Assembly: GCA_947564465.1 (NCBI GenBank)
Contig: CANOCV010000031.1
Coordinates: forward strand, 1 to 34,866
Direction of reading: 5' to 3'
DNA from: an uncultured Roseburia sp.
GTDB lineage: Bacteria; Bacillota; Clostridia; Lachnospirales; Lachnospiraceae
Length of the DNA: 34,866 nucleotides
A model generated the notes under the pieces. The model saw nothing but the letters and a program-made list of their open reading frames with translations, was not told the origin of the DNA and did not search any database. This document shows positions 13,733-21,798 of this stretch, piece after piece. The stretch's first letter is position 1. Every line of letters begins with the position of its first letter. A program made the position numbers and the translations under genes.

Positions 13733-16171
13733 ATGAGACTGAAAAAATGTTACATCGAAAACTTTGGAACTCTCCACGAATTCACATATGAATTTGAGGA
13801 AGGCCTAAATACAATCTGTCAGGACAACGGCTGGGGGAAGACCACGTTTGCCGTGTTTATCAAGGCAATGTTTTATGGCATGGAATATGCGCCGAGGAAA
13901 AAGACGGCCGAAAACGAGAGGAAGAAGTATTTTCCGTGGCAGGGCGGAAACTTTGGCGGAAGCATTGAATTTGCAGTCGGGGAAAAAGAGTACAGGCTGC
14001 AGCGGTATTTCGGAAAACGGGATAAAGAGGATGTTTTTGCGCTTTATGACAGAAGGACAGGATTGCCAAGCACAGATTATACGGAAAATATCGGGGAGGA
14101 AATCTTTCATATTGATGCTTCCTCCTATGCCAGAAGCACATATATTCCGCAGAACGGAATAGGGGTTTCCATGACAGACAGTATCAGTGCGAAGCTGACA
14201 AATCTGATTGAAAACGGCAATGATATTAATAATTATGAGAATGCTTATGCGAGACTGGAGGATCGCCTGCGGGAATACAAAAAGACCGGAGGGCGGGGAA
14301 AGCTTGCGCTGCTGAAGGAAAAAATCAGTGCGAAAGAGGGAGAAATTGAGGAGTGCAAGAATAAGTATAACGGTATGCTGCTGATTGAAGAGCAGATTGC
14401 GGAGCAAAAGAAGCGGAAAGAGGAGCTGGAGGCGCGTCGGGAAGATATCAGAGAAGAAATCGTAAAAGCCGGGGATCTGAAGGAGCTGGCCGCGAAGCTG
14501 GAAAGTTACCGCATTTTAAAGGGACAGGAAGCTGAAATTATAGAGAAGAAAAAGAAATATGACATGATTTTTGCAAACGGGATTCCAAAAGATGCGTTGG
14601 TTCGGACTATTGAGAATGAGCAAAGGGAGCTGGGCGGTCTTACGGTGGAGTGGAAGGCCGCACATCTGAATGAGGAGGAAAAAAGTCGGCTGCACGAGCT
14701 GGAAATATTTTTTGCGGAGGGCTGTCCGGATAACCCGCAGATTGAAATGTATTTGGGGGAGAGCAGGGCGGCAGAGGATATCCGCAATGAAGGGATTCGC
14801 ATTACCGCAAGCCTGGATGTACTGAGAGCGCAGAGAGAGCAGGAGAGAGAGCGGATTAGACAGGGACGGGAGCAGAAGCGTGAGGAACTGCAGGCGGCCG
14901 TGAGGGCAGCCAAAGAGAAGACGCTTGTACTTCAGAAAATTTTGCTTTCGCTTGGAATATTAGCGTTGGCGGGGGGCGTGGCATTGTTTTTCGTAAACTG
15001 GATTGCAGGAATTGCGGGATGTACCCTTGCAGTGCTTCTAATTGTGGCTGCGGCGACGAGAAAGCCGGGGGTGTCTGCGGGGGAAATACAACCGGAAGAT
15101 GTAGAGCCGAATGATGAAGAACGTATTTTGGAGGAAGAGAAGGAGCTTGAGGAAAAGCTTTTGAGAGTGAAAGACGAACAGCAAAAGATGCGGGAGCATT
15201 ATGAGGCGTTTGTCAGTCAGTTTACGCTTCGGGATACGTCCGAAAGCCCGGTGCAGGTGTTGACGGAAATAAAGGCGAAGGCCGAGGAGTATCGGGCGCT
15301 TTTGGGACGAGACGGCGAGCGCGCGGAGCAGAGGGAGAAGATTCAAGGACGAATCGGGGAGCTTACGGAGTCTCTTGGGGGACATTTTGCCTCCATACAC
15401 GAAAAATATGCCGCATATGAAGATTTTCGCGCAGCCTATGAGGCGTTGCTTGAGGATAAAAAGGAGTATGAGCGTCTTACAGAGGAGTTAAAGGAGAGCG
15501 GGGAGCGGACGCGGGCTTTTGAAGAGAGCAATTCGGAGCTGGATTTAAACAAAAAAGGAGAGGAGCCTGCGGGAGGGCGTGACTTAGAGGAGCTGCAGCG
15601 GCAGGAAAAGCAGTGGGAGGAAGAGATAGAAGCCGTAAACCGAAAAATTAATTCTTATCGCAAGGACAGGGACGCCATGAGCGTCATTGCGGACAAGCAG
15701 CCGGATATGGAGGAGGAGCTTGAGGGCCTGCGGGAAGAGCTTAAGGAAGCGGAGTATAAGGCAAGGATTTTAGAGTGGACCATGCAGTATTTGAAAGAGG
15801 CAAAAGAAAGCTTCTCCGCTCATTATATGGGGACAATGCGCAGGGGATTTTTTAAGTACGCGTCTTTGATCGGCGGCGCCCTGGATGGGCATATTCATCT
15901 TGATATACAGTTAAACGCACAGATGGAGGCTGGGGCCGCCCTAAGAGGAAGTGAATTTTTTAGCGCCGGAGACAGGGACTTTGTCGGAATCTGTATTCGG
16001 CTTGCATTGATAGAAGCATTGTTTGAGGAGGAGAAGCCGTTTGTTATATTGGATGATCCGTTTGTCAATCTGGATGACGCAAGGATAGATAATGCGAAGA
16101 AGCTGCTGCGAAAGCTGAGCGGGGAATATCAGGTTTTATATCTTGTCTGTCACTCCAGCCGTGTCGGGTAA
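13733..16171 (+). CDS. SbcC/YhaN-like SMC-type ATPase with an internal membrane hairpin
   Basis: This encodes an 812-residue Rad50-type ATPase partner of the upstream nuclease. The Walker A loop is at residues 32-38 (QDNGWGKTTF) and the opening MRLKKCYIENFGTL is typical. Long charged coiled coils follow (about 185-395 and 455-690). The C-terminal head has a signature FSAGDRDFVGICIRLALIEA and Walker B/D-loop FVILDDPFVNLDDARI. Between the coils, at about residues 400-445, a strongly hydrophobic two-pass segment (ILLSLGILALAGGVALFFV and a second stretch) replaces the zinc hook. This should place the complex at the membrane, as proposed for YhaN-type proteins. GGGGGAGG precedes the ATG. Its end is only eight bases from the convergent DUF6512-like gene. 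Confidence 0.9.
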   Translation: MRLKKCYIENFGTLHEFTYEFEEGLNTICQDNGWGKTTFAVFIKAMFYGMEYAPRKKTAENERKKYFPWQGGNFGGSIEFAVGEKEYRLQRYFGKRDKEDVFALYDRRTGLPSTDYTENIGEEIFHIDASSYARSTYIPQNGIGVSMTDSISAKLTNLIENGNDINNYENAYARLEDRLREYKKTGGRGKLALLKEKISAKEGEIEECKNKYNGMLLIEEQIAEQKKRKEELEARREDIREEIVKAGDLKELAAKLESYRILKGQEAEIIEKKKKYDMIFANGIPKDALVRTIENEQRELGGLTVEWKAAHLNEEEKSRLHELEIFFAEGCPDNPQIEMYLGESRAAEDIRNEGIRITASLDVLRAQREQERERIRQGREQKREELQAAVRAAKEKTLVLQKILLSLGILALAGGVALFFVNWIAGIAGCTLAVLLIVAAATRKPGVSAGEIQPEDVEPNDEERILEEEKELEEKLLRVKDEQQKMREHYEAFVSQFTLRDTSESPVQVLTEIKAKAEEYRALLGRDGERAEQREKIQGRIGELTESLGGHFASIHEKYAAYEDFRAAYEALLEDKKEYERLTEELKESGERTRAFEESNSELDLNKKGEEPAGGRDLEELQRQEKQWEEEIEAVNRKINSYRKDRDAMSVIADKQPDMEEELEGLREELKEAEYKARILEWTMQYLKEAKESFSAHYMGTMRRGFFKYASLIGGALDGHIHLDIQLNAQMEAGAALRGSEFFSAGDRDFVGICIRLALIEALFEEEKPFVILDDPFVNLDDARIDNAKKLLRKLSGEYQVLYLVCHSSRVG

Positions 16172-16179
16172 ATCCGTTC

Positions 16180-16743
16180 CTATACCGTGGGCGGCGTGAA
16201 AAGTGCAATGTCCGGGGGGTAAAAGCTGAAATAAATAAAACAGACAATCAGCGCAAGTAAGAGCAAAAATGCAAGAAAGGAAACAGCCGGATGACGAAAG
16301 AAGCCGTCCGGCTTTTTTAATGTATAAGAAAATTCATTACCGGAAAAGAGACTTTTTTGAAGTTTTCGGCACGCGAACCAGTACGCCGCGAGAATACCGA
16401 GTATAAAGACCGCGATATCGCATATAAGGAAATTGTTTCCGCAGATACCGGTGTAGGTATAAAAGGCGGCAACTATTACAAACATTCCAATAAGGATGGA
16501 GAAAATCTTGATGGAGAAAAATCCGTGGATTTCTTTTCCGTACCCGATATATTCAATCAGCGAGAAAAGAAGCATGGGAAAGGCCAGAAGTTTTAAATGT
16601 TCCCAGGTGCTTTCGTTGGCAGCGCCTATAACGCGAAAGAGCGGGGATGAAAACCAGTCGGAGACAAAGTGCAGGATAGTTCCTAGTGTAAATGTAAATA
16701 CAGCGCCCACGGCACCGAAGATGTAGATGGTTTTTTCTTTCAT
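16180..16743 (-). CDS. DUF6512-like integral membrane protein
   Basis: This encodes a 187-residue membrane protein with about five hydrophobic segments (near residues 7-27, 50-65, 78-97, 105-125 and 152-175). The conserved-looking segment GAANESTWEHLKLLAFPML lies between the first two helices and contains the NESTWEH pattern I associate with DUF6512. No catalytic function is known. A ribosome site GGAGGT is present upstream on the minus strand. It converges with the SbcC-like gene with an eight-base gap and no visible terminator between them. It is divergent from the next gene. Confidence 0.75.
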   Translation of the reverse strand: MKEKTIYIFGAVGAVFTFTLGTILHFVSDWFSSPLFRVIGAANESTWEHLKLLAFPMLLFSLIEYIGYGKEIHGFFSIKIFSILIGMFVIVAAFYTYTGICGNNFLICDIAVFILGILAAYWFACRKLQKSLFSGNEFSYTLKKPDGFFRHPAVSFLAFLLLLALIVCFIYFSFYPPDIALFTPPTV

Positions 16744-16833
16744 GTGATACCTCCTGTTGTGAAAATAGAATTTAAGAGTACGGTTCTGTTTCAGTATATA
16801 CCGGGATAAAGGTTTTTATAAGTCGAACATAGC

Positions 16834-16863
16834 TTGACAACTGGAAGCCGTCTCTGTCATACT
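16834..16863 (+). promoter_or_regulatory. Putative sigma-A promoter
   Basis: TTGACA at 16834-16839 is followed after 18 bases by CATACT at 16858-16863. It would drive the spermidine-synthase-like gene with a leader of about 40 bases. Confidence 0.65.
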
Positions 16864-16910
16864 AAAAAACATAAATCAAAGAGAATCGGAATTTTGAGAG
16901 GGAAGATGGT

Positions 16911-18515
16911 ATGGGTGAAAAGAGAATTTTACAGAACAAAGTATATTTATATCTTACCGAGTTTTTTGCCGGAATGTCGGTCATGGCGGTGGAGTTAGGT
17001 GCGAGCAGGCTTCTTGCGCCGTATTTCAGCTCATCGCAGATTGTCTGGACAATTATTATAGGAACCATTATGATTGCGATGGCGCTGGGAAATATTTATG
17101 GCGGAAGATCTGCGGATAAAAATCCGAATCCTGACAGGCTGTATGGAAGAATCGTGGTTGCGGCAATTTGGATTGCGGCGATACCGGTGGTGGGAAAGTA
17201 TATTATCGTGGGAATTTCGGCGTTGCTGATTTTTACCGTCAACAGTAATTTTCTGATATGGGCGGCGTTTCTTGCGTGCATGGTGATATTTGTGTTTCCT
17301 CTGTTTTTGCTGGGAACCGTCACGCCGTCCCTTGTCAAATATACGGTGGACAGCCTGGAGGACAACGGGAAAACAGTGGGGATGCTGAATGCGTTTAATA
17401 CGATCGGCAGCATTTTAGGGACTTTTCTGCCGACGTTTGTCACAATTCCGGCAGTGGGAACCTCCGTGACATTTTTGATTTTTGCCGGCATCTTACTGCT
17501 GCTTGCGGTTGTCTATTTTGTCAGTACGGGAATAAGGAGCAAAAAGGCTATAATCGGAGTGGTATTATTTGTCGTTTTTTGTTTCACCGGGGCGTCCGAC
17601 AGCTTTGCGTTTTGGGAGCAAAATTTGACTTACGAGGGAGAGTCGGTCTATAATTATCTGCAGGTGAAGGAAGACGGGGAAAGTGTGGTTTTATCGACGA
17701 ATGTTCTGTTCGGTGTGCAGTCCATTTTGAAAAAGGATGAAAGTCTGACAGGGATGTATTACGATTATGCCCTTGCGGCTCCGTATCTTGCGGGCGCCGA
17801 AGAAAAAGAGCACATGGAGATTTTGGTGCTTGGTATGGGAACCGGCACATTCGCCGCACAATGTAAGCGCTATTTTGAGCATGTGGAAATAGAGGGAGTG
17901 GAGATTGACGAAAAAATTACGAAGCTGGCGGAGACATATTTTCGCTTGCCGAAGGATATAGAGGTGTTTACTTATGACGGGCGGGCTTATCTGAATGCCG
18001 TCGGAAAAAAATATGATGTGATCATGGTGGATGCCTACCAAGATATCACAATTCCGTTTCAGATGTCCTCGGAGGAGTTTTTCACGCTGGTAAAGGAGCA
18101 TTTGACAGAGGACGGCGTTATGGTTGTGAATATGAACATGCGGGGGATGCAGGAAGGAAATATCAACCAGTGTCTTGCCGATACGATTGCCGGTGTCTTT
18201 AATACGGTTTACACCGTGGATGTAGCCGGTTCCACAAACAGGGAGCTGTTTGCTTCGGATTCCCCTGATATGCTTTCCGTTATGGAAGAAAATATCTCGT
18301 GTATTTCCGACAACGGACTTTCCGATATGATGAAAAGGGTATTCGGGAAAATGACTAAATATGAGACCGGCGGCTATCGGCTGACGGACGATAAGGCACC
18401 GGTAGAGCTTTTGGGGATGCAGGTAATAGATGAACTGATTTTTGACGAAATCAGTTATTACAAGGATATTTTTGAGAGAGAAGGGCTTGCGGGCTTTTTG
18501 GAAAGTATTCAGTGA
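16911..18515 (+). CDS. Membrane-fused spermidine-synthase-like protein
   Basis: This is a 534-residue two-part protein. Residues 1-230 contain about seven transmembrane helices, beginning YLTEFFAGMSVMAVELGASRLLAPYF, the signature of the fused MFS/spermidine synthase group. Residues about 235-534 form a SAM-binding Rossmann domain: ILVLGMGTGTF near residue 308, IEGVEIDEKI, and DVIMVDAYQD. The position where true spermidine synthases have a catalytic aspartate-rich loop reads VDAYQDITIPF, so the aminopropyl acceptor chemistry is uncertain. Such proteins are widely annotated, but most have no tested activity. GAGAGGGAAG precedes the ATG, with a promoter at 16834. A Dabb-domain gene follows closely and may be co-transcribed. 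Confidence 0.85.
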   Translation: MGEKRILQNKVYLYLTEFFAGMSVMAVELGASRLLAPYFSSSQIVWTIIIGTIMIAMALGNIYGGRSADKNPNPDRLYGRIVVAAIWIAAIPVVGKYIIVGISALLIFTVNSNFLIWAAFLACMVIFVFPLFLLGTVTPSLVKYTVDSLEDNGKTVGMLNAFNTIGSILGTFLPTFVTIPAVGTSVTFLIFAGILLLLAVVYFVSTGIRSKKAIIGVVLFVVFCFTGASDSFAFWEQNLTYEGESVYNYLQVKEDGESVVLSTNVLFGVQSILKKDESLTGMYYDYALAAPYLAGAEEKEHMEILVLGMGTGTFAAQCKRYFEHVEIEGVEIDEKITKLAETYFRLPKDIEVFTYDGRAYLNAVGKKYDVIMVDAYQDITIPFQMSSEEFFTLVKEHLTEDGVMVVNMNMRGMQEGNINQCLADTIAGVFNTVYTVDVAGSTNRELFASDSPDMLSVMEENISCISDNGLSDMMKRVFGKMTKYETGGYRLTDDKAPVELLGMQVIDELIFDEISYYKDIFEREGLAGFLESIQ

Positions 18516-18553
18516 CGGCAATAATTATAGGATTTCATAAAGGAGGAAGTGTC

Positions 18554-18856
18554 ATGGTAAAACATATTATATTGTGGCAGTTGAATGACGGATTTTCAAA
18601 GGAAGAAGAGACAAAGGTTAAGGCGGAAATCAAGTCAAATTTAGAAGGGCTGCTGGGAAAGGTTCCGGGACTGCTTGAGATTCATGTGCGGACAGAGGGC
18701 CTGGAATCGTCGAACGCAGAAATTATGTTGGACAGCACGTTTGAGGACGAGGCTGCTTTGCAGGGGTATGCGGTTCATCCGGAGCACGTAAAGGTGGCTG
18801 ACGGCAATGTAAGACCATATGTTAAGACGCGTGTATGCATGGATTTTGAAATTTGA
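18554..18856 (+). CDS. Dabb family (stress-responsive alpha/beta barrel) protein
   Basis: This encodes a 100-residue single-domain protein of the dimeric alpha-beta barrel fold. It begins VKHIILWQLNDGFSKEE and ends with HPEHVKVADGNVRPYVKTR, both typical of Dabb proteins. The family includes plant stress proteins and some enzymes, but small bacterial members are mostly uncharacterised. ATG 18554 is chosen because AGGAGGA at 18541-18547 lies six to seven bases upstream; an earlier in-frame start at 18512 has no such support. It is 38 bases after the spermidine-synthase-like gene and is followed by a terminator. Confidence 0.9.
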   Translation: MVKHIILWQLNDGFSKEEETKVKAEIKSNLEGLLGKVPGLLEIHVRTEGLESSNAEIMLDSTFEDEAALQGYAVHPEHVKVADGNVRPYVKTRVCMDFEI

Positions 18857-18870
18857 TTGCAGACGGCGAA

Positions 18871-18910
18871 AAAGAGGCTGTCGCACGAAATAAGTGCGCA
18901 GCCTCTTTTT
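18871..18910. terminator. Bidirectional Rho-independent terminator
   Basis: AAAGAGGCTG-T-CGCAC (18871-18886) pairs with GTGCG-CAGCCTCTTT (18894-18908), one bulged T, and is flanked by A and T runs on both sides. It can end the Dabb operon on the plus strand and the tRNA-Ser transcript on the minus strand. Confidence 0.9.
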
Positions 18911-18923
18911 ATGAACGGATAAA

Positions 18924-19009
18924 CGGAGAGCATGGGATTCGAACCCACGGTACCTTTTGGGTACACGACATTTCGAGTGTCGCACCTTAAACCGCTCGGA
19001 CAACTCTCC
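18924..19009 (-). tRNA. tRNA-Ser (anticodon CGA)
   Basis: This is an 86-nt class II tRNA. The acceptor stem is GGAGAGT/GCTCTCC. The D arm contains GTCCGAGCGGTTTAAGG. The anticodon stem CGACA/TGTCG encloses loop CTCGAAA, giving CGA to read UCG codons. A long variable arm follows (GTGTACCCAAAAGGTACC). The T arm is GTGGGTTCGAATCCCAT. The 3' CCA is not encoded. It is a single gene, read toward the shared terminator at 18871. Confidence 0.96.
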
Positions 19010-19175
19010 TTATATGAGTTGCAATCATTTTGCAATAAGAAAATTATAGCATAAAATTTTACAATTGCAAGAAAATAATAAATTTTTTCCAATTTCTTAA
19101 AAAATCTTGAAATCCTGGCAGGATGGATTATTATAGATATAGCGAAAGACAGGGTAGTAGAAAGGAAAGAAACCA

Positions 19176-21695
19176 ATGAAGAAAAGGAAAGTGGCGGTGT
19201 CTCTGCTTGCAGCGTTTATGATACTGGCGGAGGCGATGCCGACATATGGAGCACAGGCTGATGTAATGGCGGCCCAACCGGCAACAGAGGTGTTGGGGGA
19301 AGAGCGGCCGACGGATACGCAGGATTCAGAAGTAATGCCGTATGGGCAGGAGACGGATACGCAGAATTCAGAAGTGATGCCGTATGAGCAGGAGACGGAA
19401 ACAGAGGAAGATTACGTTGATTACAATCTTCAGCTCCAGAACGGAAATCAAACATTGAAGCCGGGGGAGACCGTGAAGCTTAACGTATCCACGAATGTGC
19501 CGGCAAGCGAGCTGACGTATGAGTCTTCCGCTCCGGCAGTCGCGAAGGTATCGGCGGACGGCCTTGTGACCGCAGTCGGCGGAGGAGCGGCGGGAAGCGC
19601 GCAGGCGGTGATTACCGTACGTTATCGGGACAAGATATCTGCGTCATGTGTGGTTACCGTACAAAATACACTGACAATCAGTAAGACAAGCCTCGTACTG
19701 TATGCGGGAGGGAGCGAGCAGCTTGCAGCCGCGTCACTGCCTGCTGGAGGCATAACATGGCGTTCGTCAAAGCCAACGGTTGCAGTCGTAAATGCATCGG
19801 GAAAAGTAACGGCAAAGAAGGCCGGACGGGCGACGATAACGGCCGAGGCGCACGGCGTGAGCGTTAAGTGCGAGGTGACCGTAAAAAAGGCGACGCTTAA
19901 GCTGAAGTCGCGGGCAACCGTTTATCTTAGGAATCCGCAGTCATTGGGCGCGGAGGCGCTTCCGGCGGGCCGGATCAAGTGGTCGTCCTCCAATAAAAAG
20001 ATTGCGACCGTAAACGCAAAAGGTATTGTGACCGGCAGAAAAAAAGGGAAGGTTACGATAACTGCGAAAGCGAACGGTGTAACCAAAAAGTGTCGTGTTA
20101 CGGTAAAAGCGCCGTCCGTTTCGTTTAATAGTACGAGCGCGGCCGTGTTTAAAGACAGCAGTGCAAAGCTCTCTGTTTCGGCTAAGCCGTCCGGTACGGT
20201 AAAGTGGAAATCCTCCAATTCCAAGGTCGTGAAGGTGGATAAACAGGGAGTAATCACGGGAAAAAAGGCCGGAACAGCGAAAATTACGGCGTATGTAAAC
20301 GGTGCAAAGTCTACCTGTACCGTTAATGTATTAAAAAATCCGTACAGTCTTAGCTTTGAGCAGCGGATGCTGATGGTGGAGGATACGGCGAGCCTTTATG
20401 TGAAGGGACTGGGCGACGAAGGGAATCCCACGTTTCATGTGGAGAGCTCCGACGGTTGCGTTACCATAAAATCCGACGGAAATGAGTGTACGATTAAGGC
20501 GGTACATAAGGGACAGGCTACGATAAGCGCAAGCTTTTCTACATACGTCAAGGGGAACCTTGTGAGCTGGAGTGCGGTATCGAAAATAGAGGTCGTGGAT
20601 ACCGGAATTTCCAGGCAGCAGTTTTCCTTGGCTAAGAACGGAACGCAGCAGTTAACGCTCGTCAATGTAGGGGAAGAGACGATACAGAGCGTTTCATGGT
20701 CATCTTCTAACCCTTCAGTGGCGTCCATAGATGCGGCGAGCGGAATGCTTAAGGCTGAGAACGCGGGGACTGCCCAGATAACGGCGGCAGCCGTATATCA
20801 GGACGGAAGAACGGCATCTTATACAACGGAAATGAAGGTGTCGGATCCCAAGGTAAAGGGCGCGCAGGTAACGGCGGCGCTTGGCGGGAAAAAGAAAATA
20901 CAGCTGACGGGAACAAATATTTACAGCAGCATAAAGTGGAAGAGCAAAAAGTCGTCGATAGCAACGGTCAATGCGGACGGGACGATTGTCCCGCGCAAAA
21001 AAGGGACGGTCACGGTTGAGATTACCGTTGACGGACAGGTTTTACCGTGCAAGGTATACGTCAGCAATCCGCGTTTAAAGGAAGATTATAAGGCGCTTGC
21101 GCCCGGAAAAAGTACAACGATTTCTTTAAAAGGCTTATCGTCAAAGAGCACGGTGACATATAAGAGCTCAAACAAGAATGCGGCTACGGTCAGCGCAAAG
21201 GGAAAAATAAAGGCAAAGGGCTATGGCAAAACGGAGATTACAGTGAATGCGGACGGCAAGAGCTTCCGATATTTGGTTGAGGTTGCGCCGCAGGCTGCAA
21301 TCAACGCAGTAAACGAGGCGTACTCTATTATGTATTCCTCCACATACAGCCAGGCATATCGGATGTCCGCGGGCCACTATGACTGCAGCTCGCTTGTGTT
21401 CCGTGCATATAAGAAAAACACGTCACTGCTTGGCGGAATCGCTTCGTGGGCTCCGACGGCGGCGGGGATGGCGCAGTACATGGCTCAGACAGGGAAAGTG
21501 CTTTCTTACGGTTCCGTAGATGTATCGGAGCTTTTGCCTGGGGACCTGATTTTTTACGGAAACAGTGCCAACGGACGTTATCGGGGAATTTATCATGTGT
21601 CTATGTACTACGGAAACGGCAACCGCCTTGAAAAACCGATTTACCCGTACTATCCGGGAGGAAATATCGTTATGGTGGCCAGACCGGTACGATAA
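19176..21695 (+). CDS. Secreted multi-Ig-like (Big_2) protein with C-terminal NlpC/P60 peptidase
   Basis: This is an 839-residue exported cell-wall hydrolase candidate. The signal peptide is KKRKVAVSLLAAFMILAEAMPTYGA (first 26 residues). Then come a short acidic linker with two 14-residue repeats (TDTQDSEVMPYGQE type), and about eight bacterial Ig-like group 2 domains over residues 85-705, most with the VKWKSSNSKVVKVD-type strand and KKGxxTITA ending; the fifth is divergent. The C-terminal NlpC/P60 domain (about 710-839) has Cys737 in HYDCSS and His807 in YHVSMYYG, the catalytic pair of DL-endopeptidases that cut peptidoglycan stem peptides. AAAGGAAAG precedes the ATG; TTGAAA at 19107 with TTATAG at 19131 is a possible promoter. 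There is no sortase motif or choline/SLH anchor, so attachment is probably through the Ig-like domains. Confidence 0.92.
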   Translation: MKKRKVAVSLLAAFMILAEAMPTYGAQADVMAAQPATEVLGEERPTDTQDSEVMPYGQETDTQNSEVMPYEQETETEEDYVDYNLQLQNGNQTLKPGETVKLNVSTNVPASELTYESSAPAVAKVSADGLVTAVGGGAAGSAQAVITVRYRDKISASCVVTVQNTLTISKTSLVLYAGGSEQLAAASLPAGGITWRSSKPTVAVVNASGKVTAKKAGRATITAEAHGVSVKCEVTVKKATLKLKSRATVYLRNPQSLGAEALPAGRIKWSSSNKKIATVNAKGIVTGRKKGKVTITAKANGVTKKCRVTVKAPSVSFNSTSAAVFKDSSAKLSVSAKPSGTVKWKSSNSKVVKVDKQGVITGKKAGTAKITAYVNGAKSTCTVNVLKNPYSLSFEQRMLMVEDTASLYVKGLGDEGNPTFHVESSDGCVTIKSDGNECTIKAVHKGQATISASFSTYVKGNLVSWSAVSKIEVVDTGISRQQFSLAKNGTQQLTLVNVGEETIQSVSWSSSNPSVASIDAASGMLKAENAGTAQITAAAVYQDGRTASYTTEMKVSDPKVKGAQVTAALGGKKKIQLTGTNIYSSIKWKSKKSSIATVNADGTIVPRKKGTVTVEITVDGQVLPCKVYVSNPRLKEDYKALAPGKSTTISLKGLSSKSTVTYKSSNKNAATVSAKGKIKAKGYGKTEITVNADGKSFRYLVEVAPQAAINAVNEAYSIMYSSTYSQAYRMSAGHYDCSSLVFRAYKKNTSLLGGIASWAPTAAGMAQYMAQTGKVLSYGSVDVSELLPGDLIFYGNSANGRYRGIYHVSMYYGNGNRLEKPIYPYYPGGNIVMVARPVR
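19311..19394 (+). repeat. 42-bp in-frame tandem duplication
   Basis: There are two copies, 19311-19352 and 19353-19394, encoding TDTQDSEVMPYGQE and TDTQNSEVMPYEQE just after the signal peptide. They differ at a few bases. Such repeats can vary in number by slippage. Confidence 0.85.
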
Positions 21696-21720
21696 AATAA
21701 GAGGGCATCGCGAATCCGGA

Positions 21721-21750
21721 TTGACAGATAATACAATGATTCGGTATAAT
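21721..21750 (+). promoter_or_regulatory. Consensus sigma-A promoter upstream of the OPT transporter
   Basis: A perfect TTGACA (21721-21726) and a perfect TATAAT (21745-21750) are separated by 18 bases. The start point is expected near 21757, leaving a leader of about 42 bases. It could supply the whole co-directional series down to the terminator at 31164. Confidence 0.85.
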
Positions 21751-21798
21751 TAGTATTAATATTAGTCAAAACTGACGATAGACGAGGAGGATTTAGCG

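Noticed and set aside
17691..18521. Long open frame antisense to the spermidine-synthase-like gene (also similar ones opposite the PFK, dnaX and transketolase genes)
   Set aside because: The translated sequences are rich in His, Cys and Arg with no family pattern or ribosome site; they are shadows of the coding strand's codon bias.
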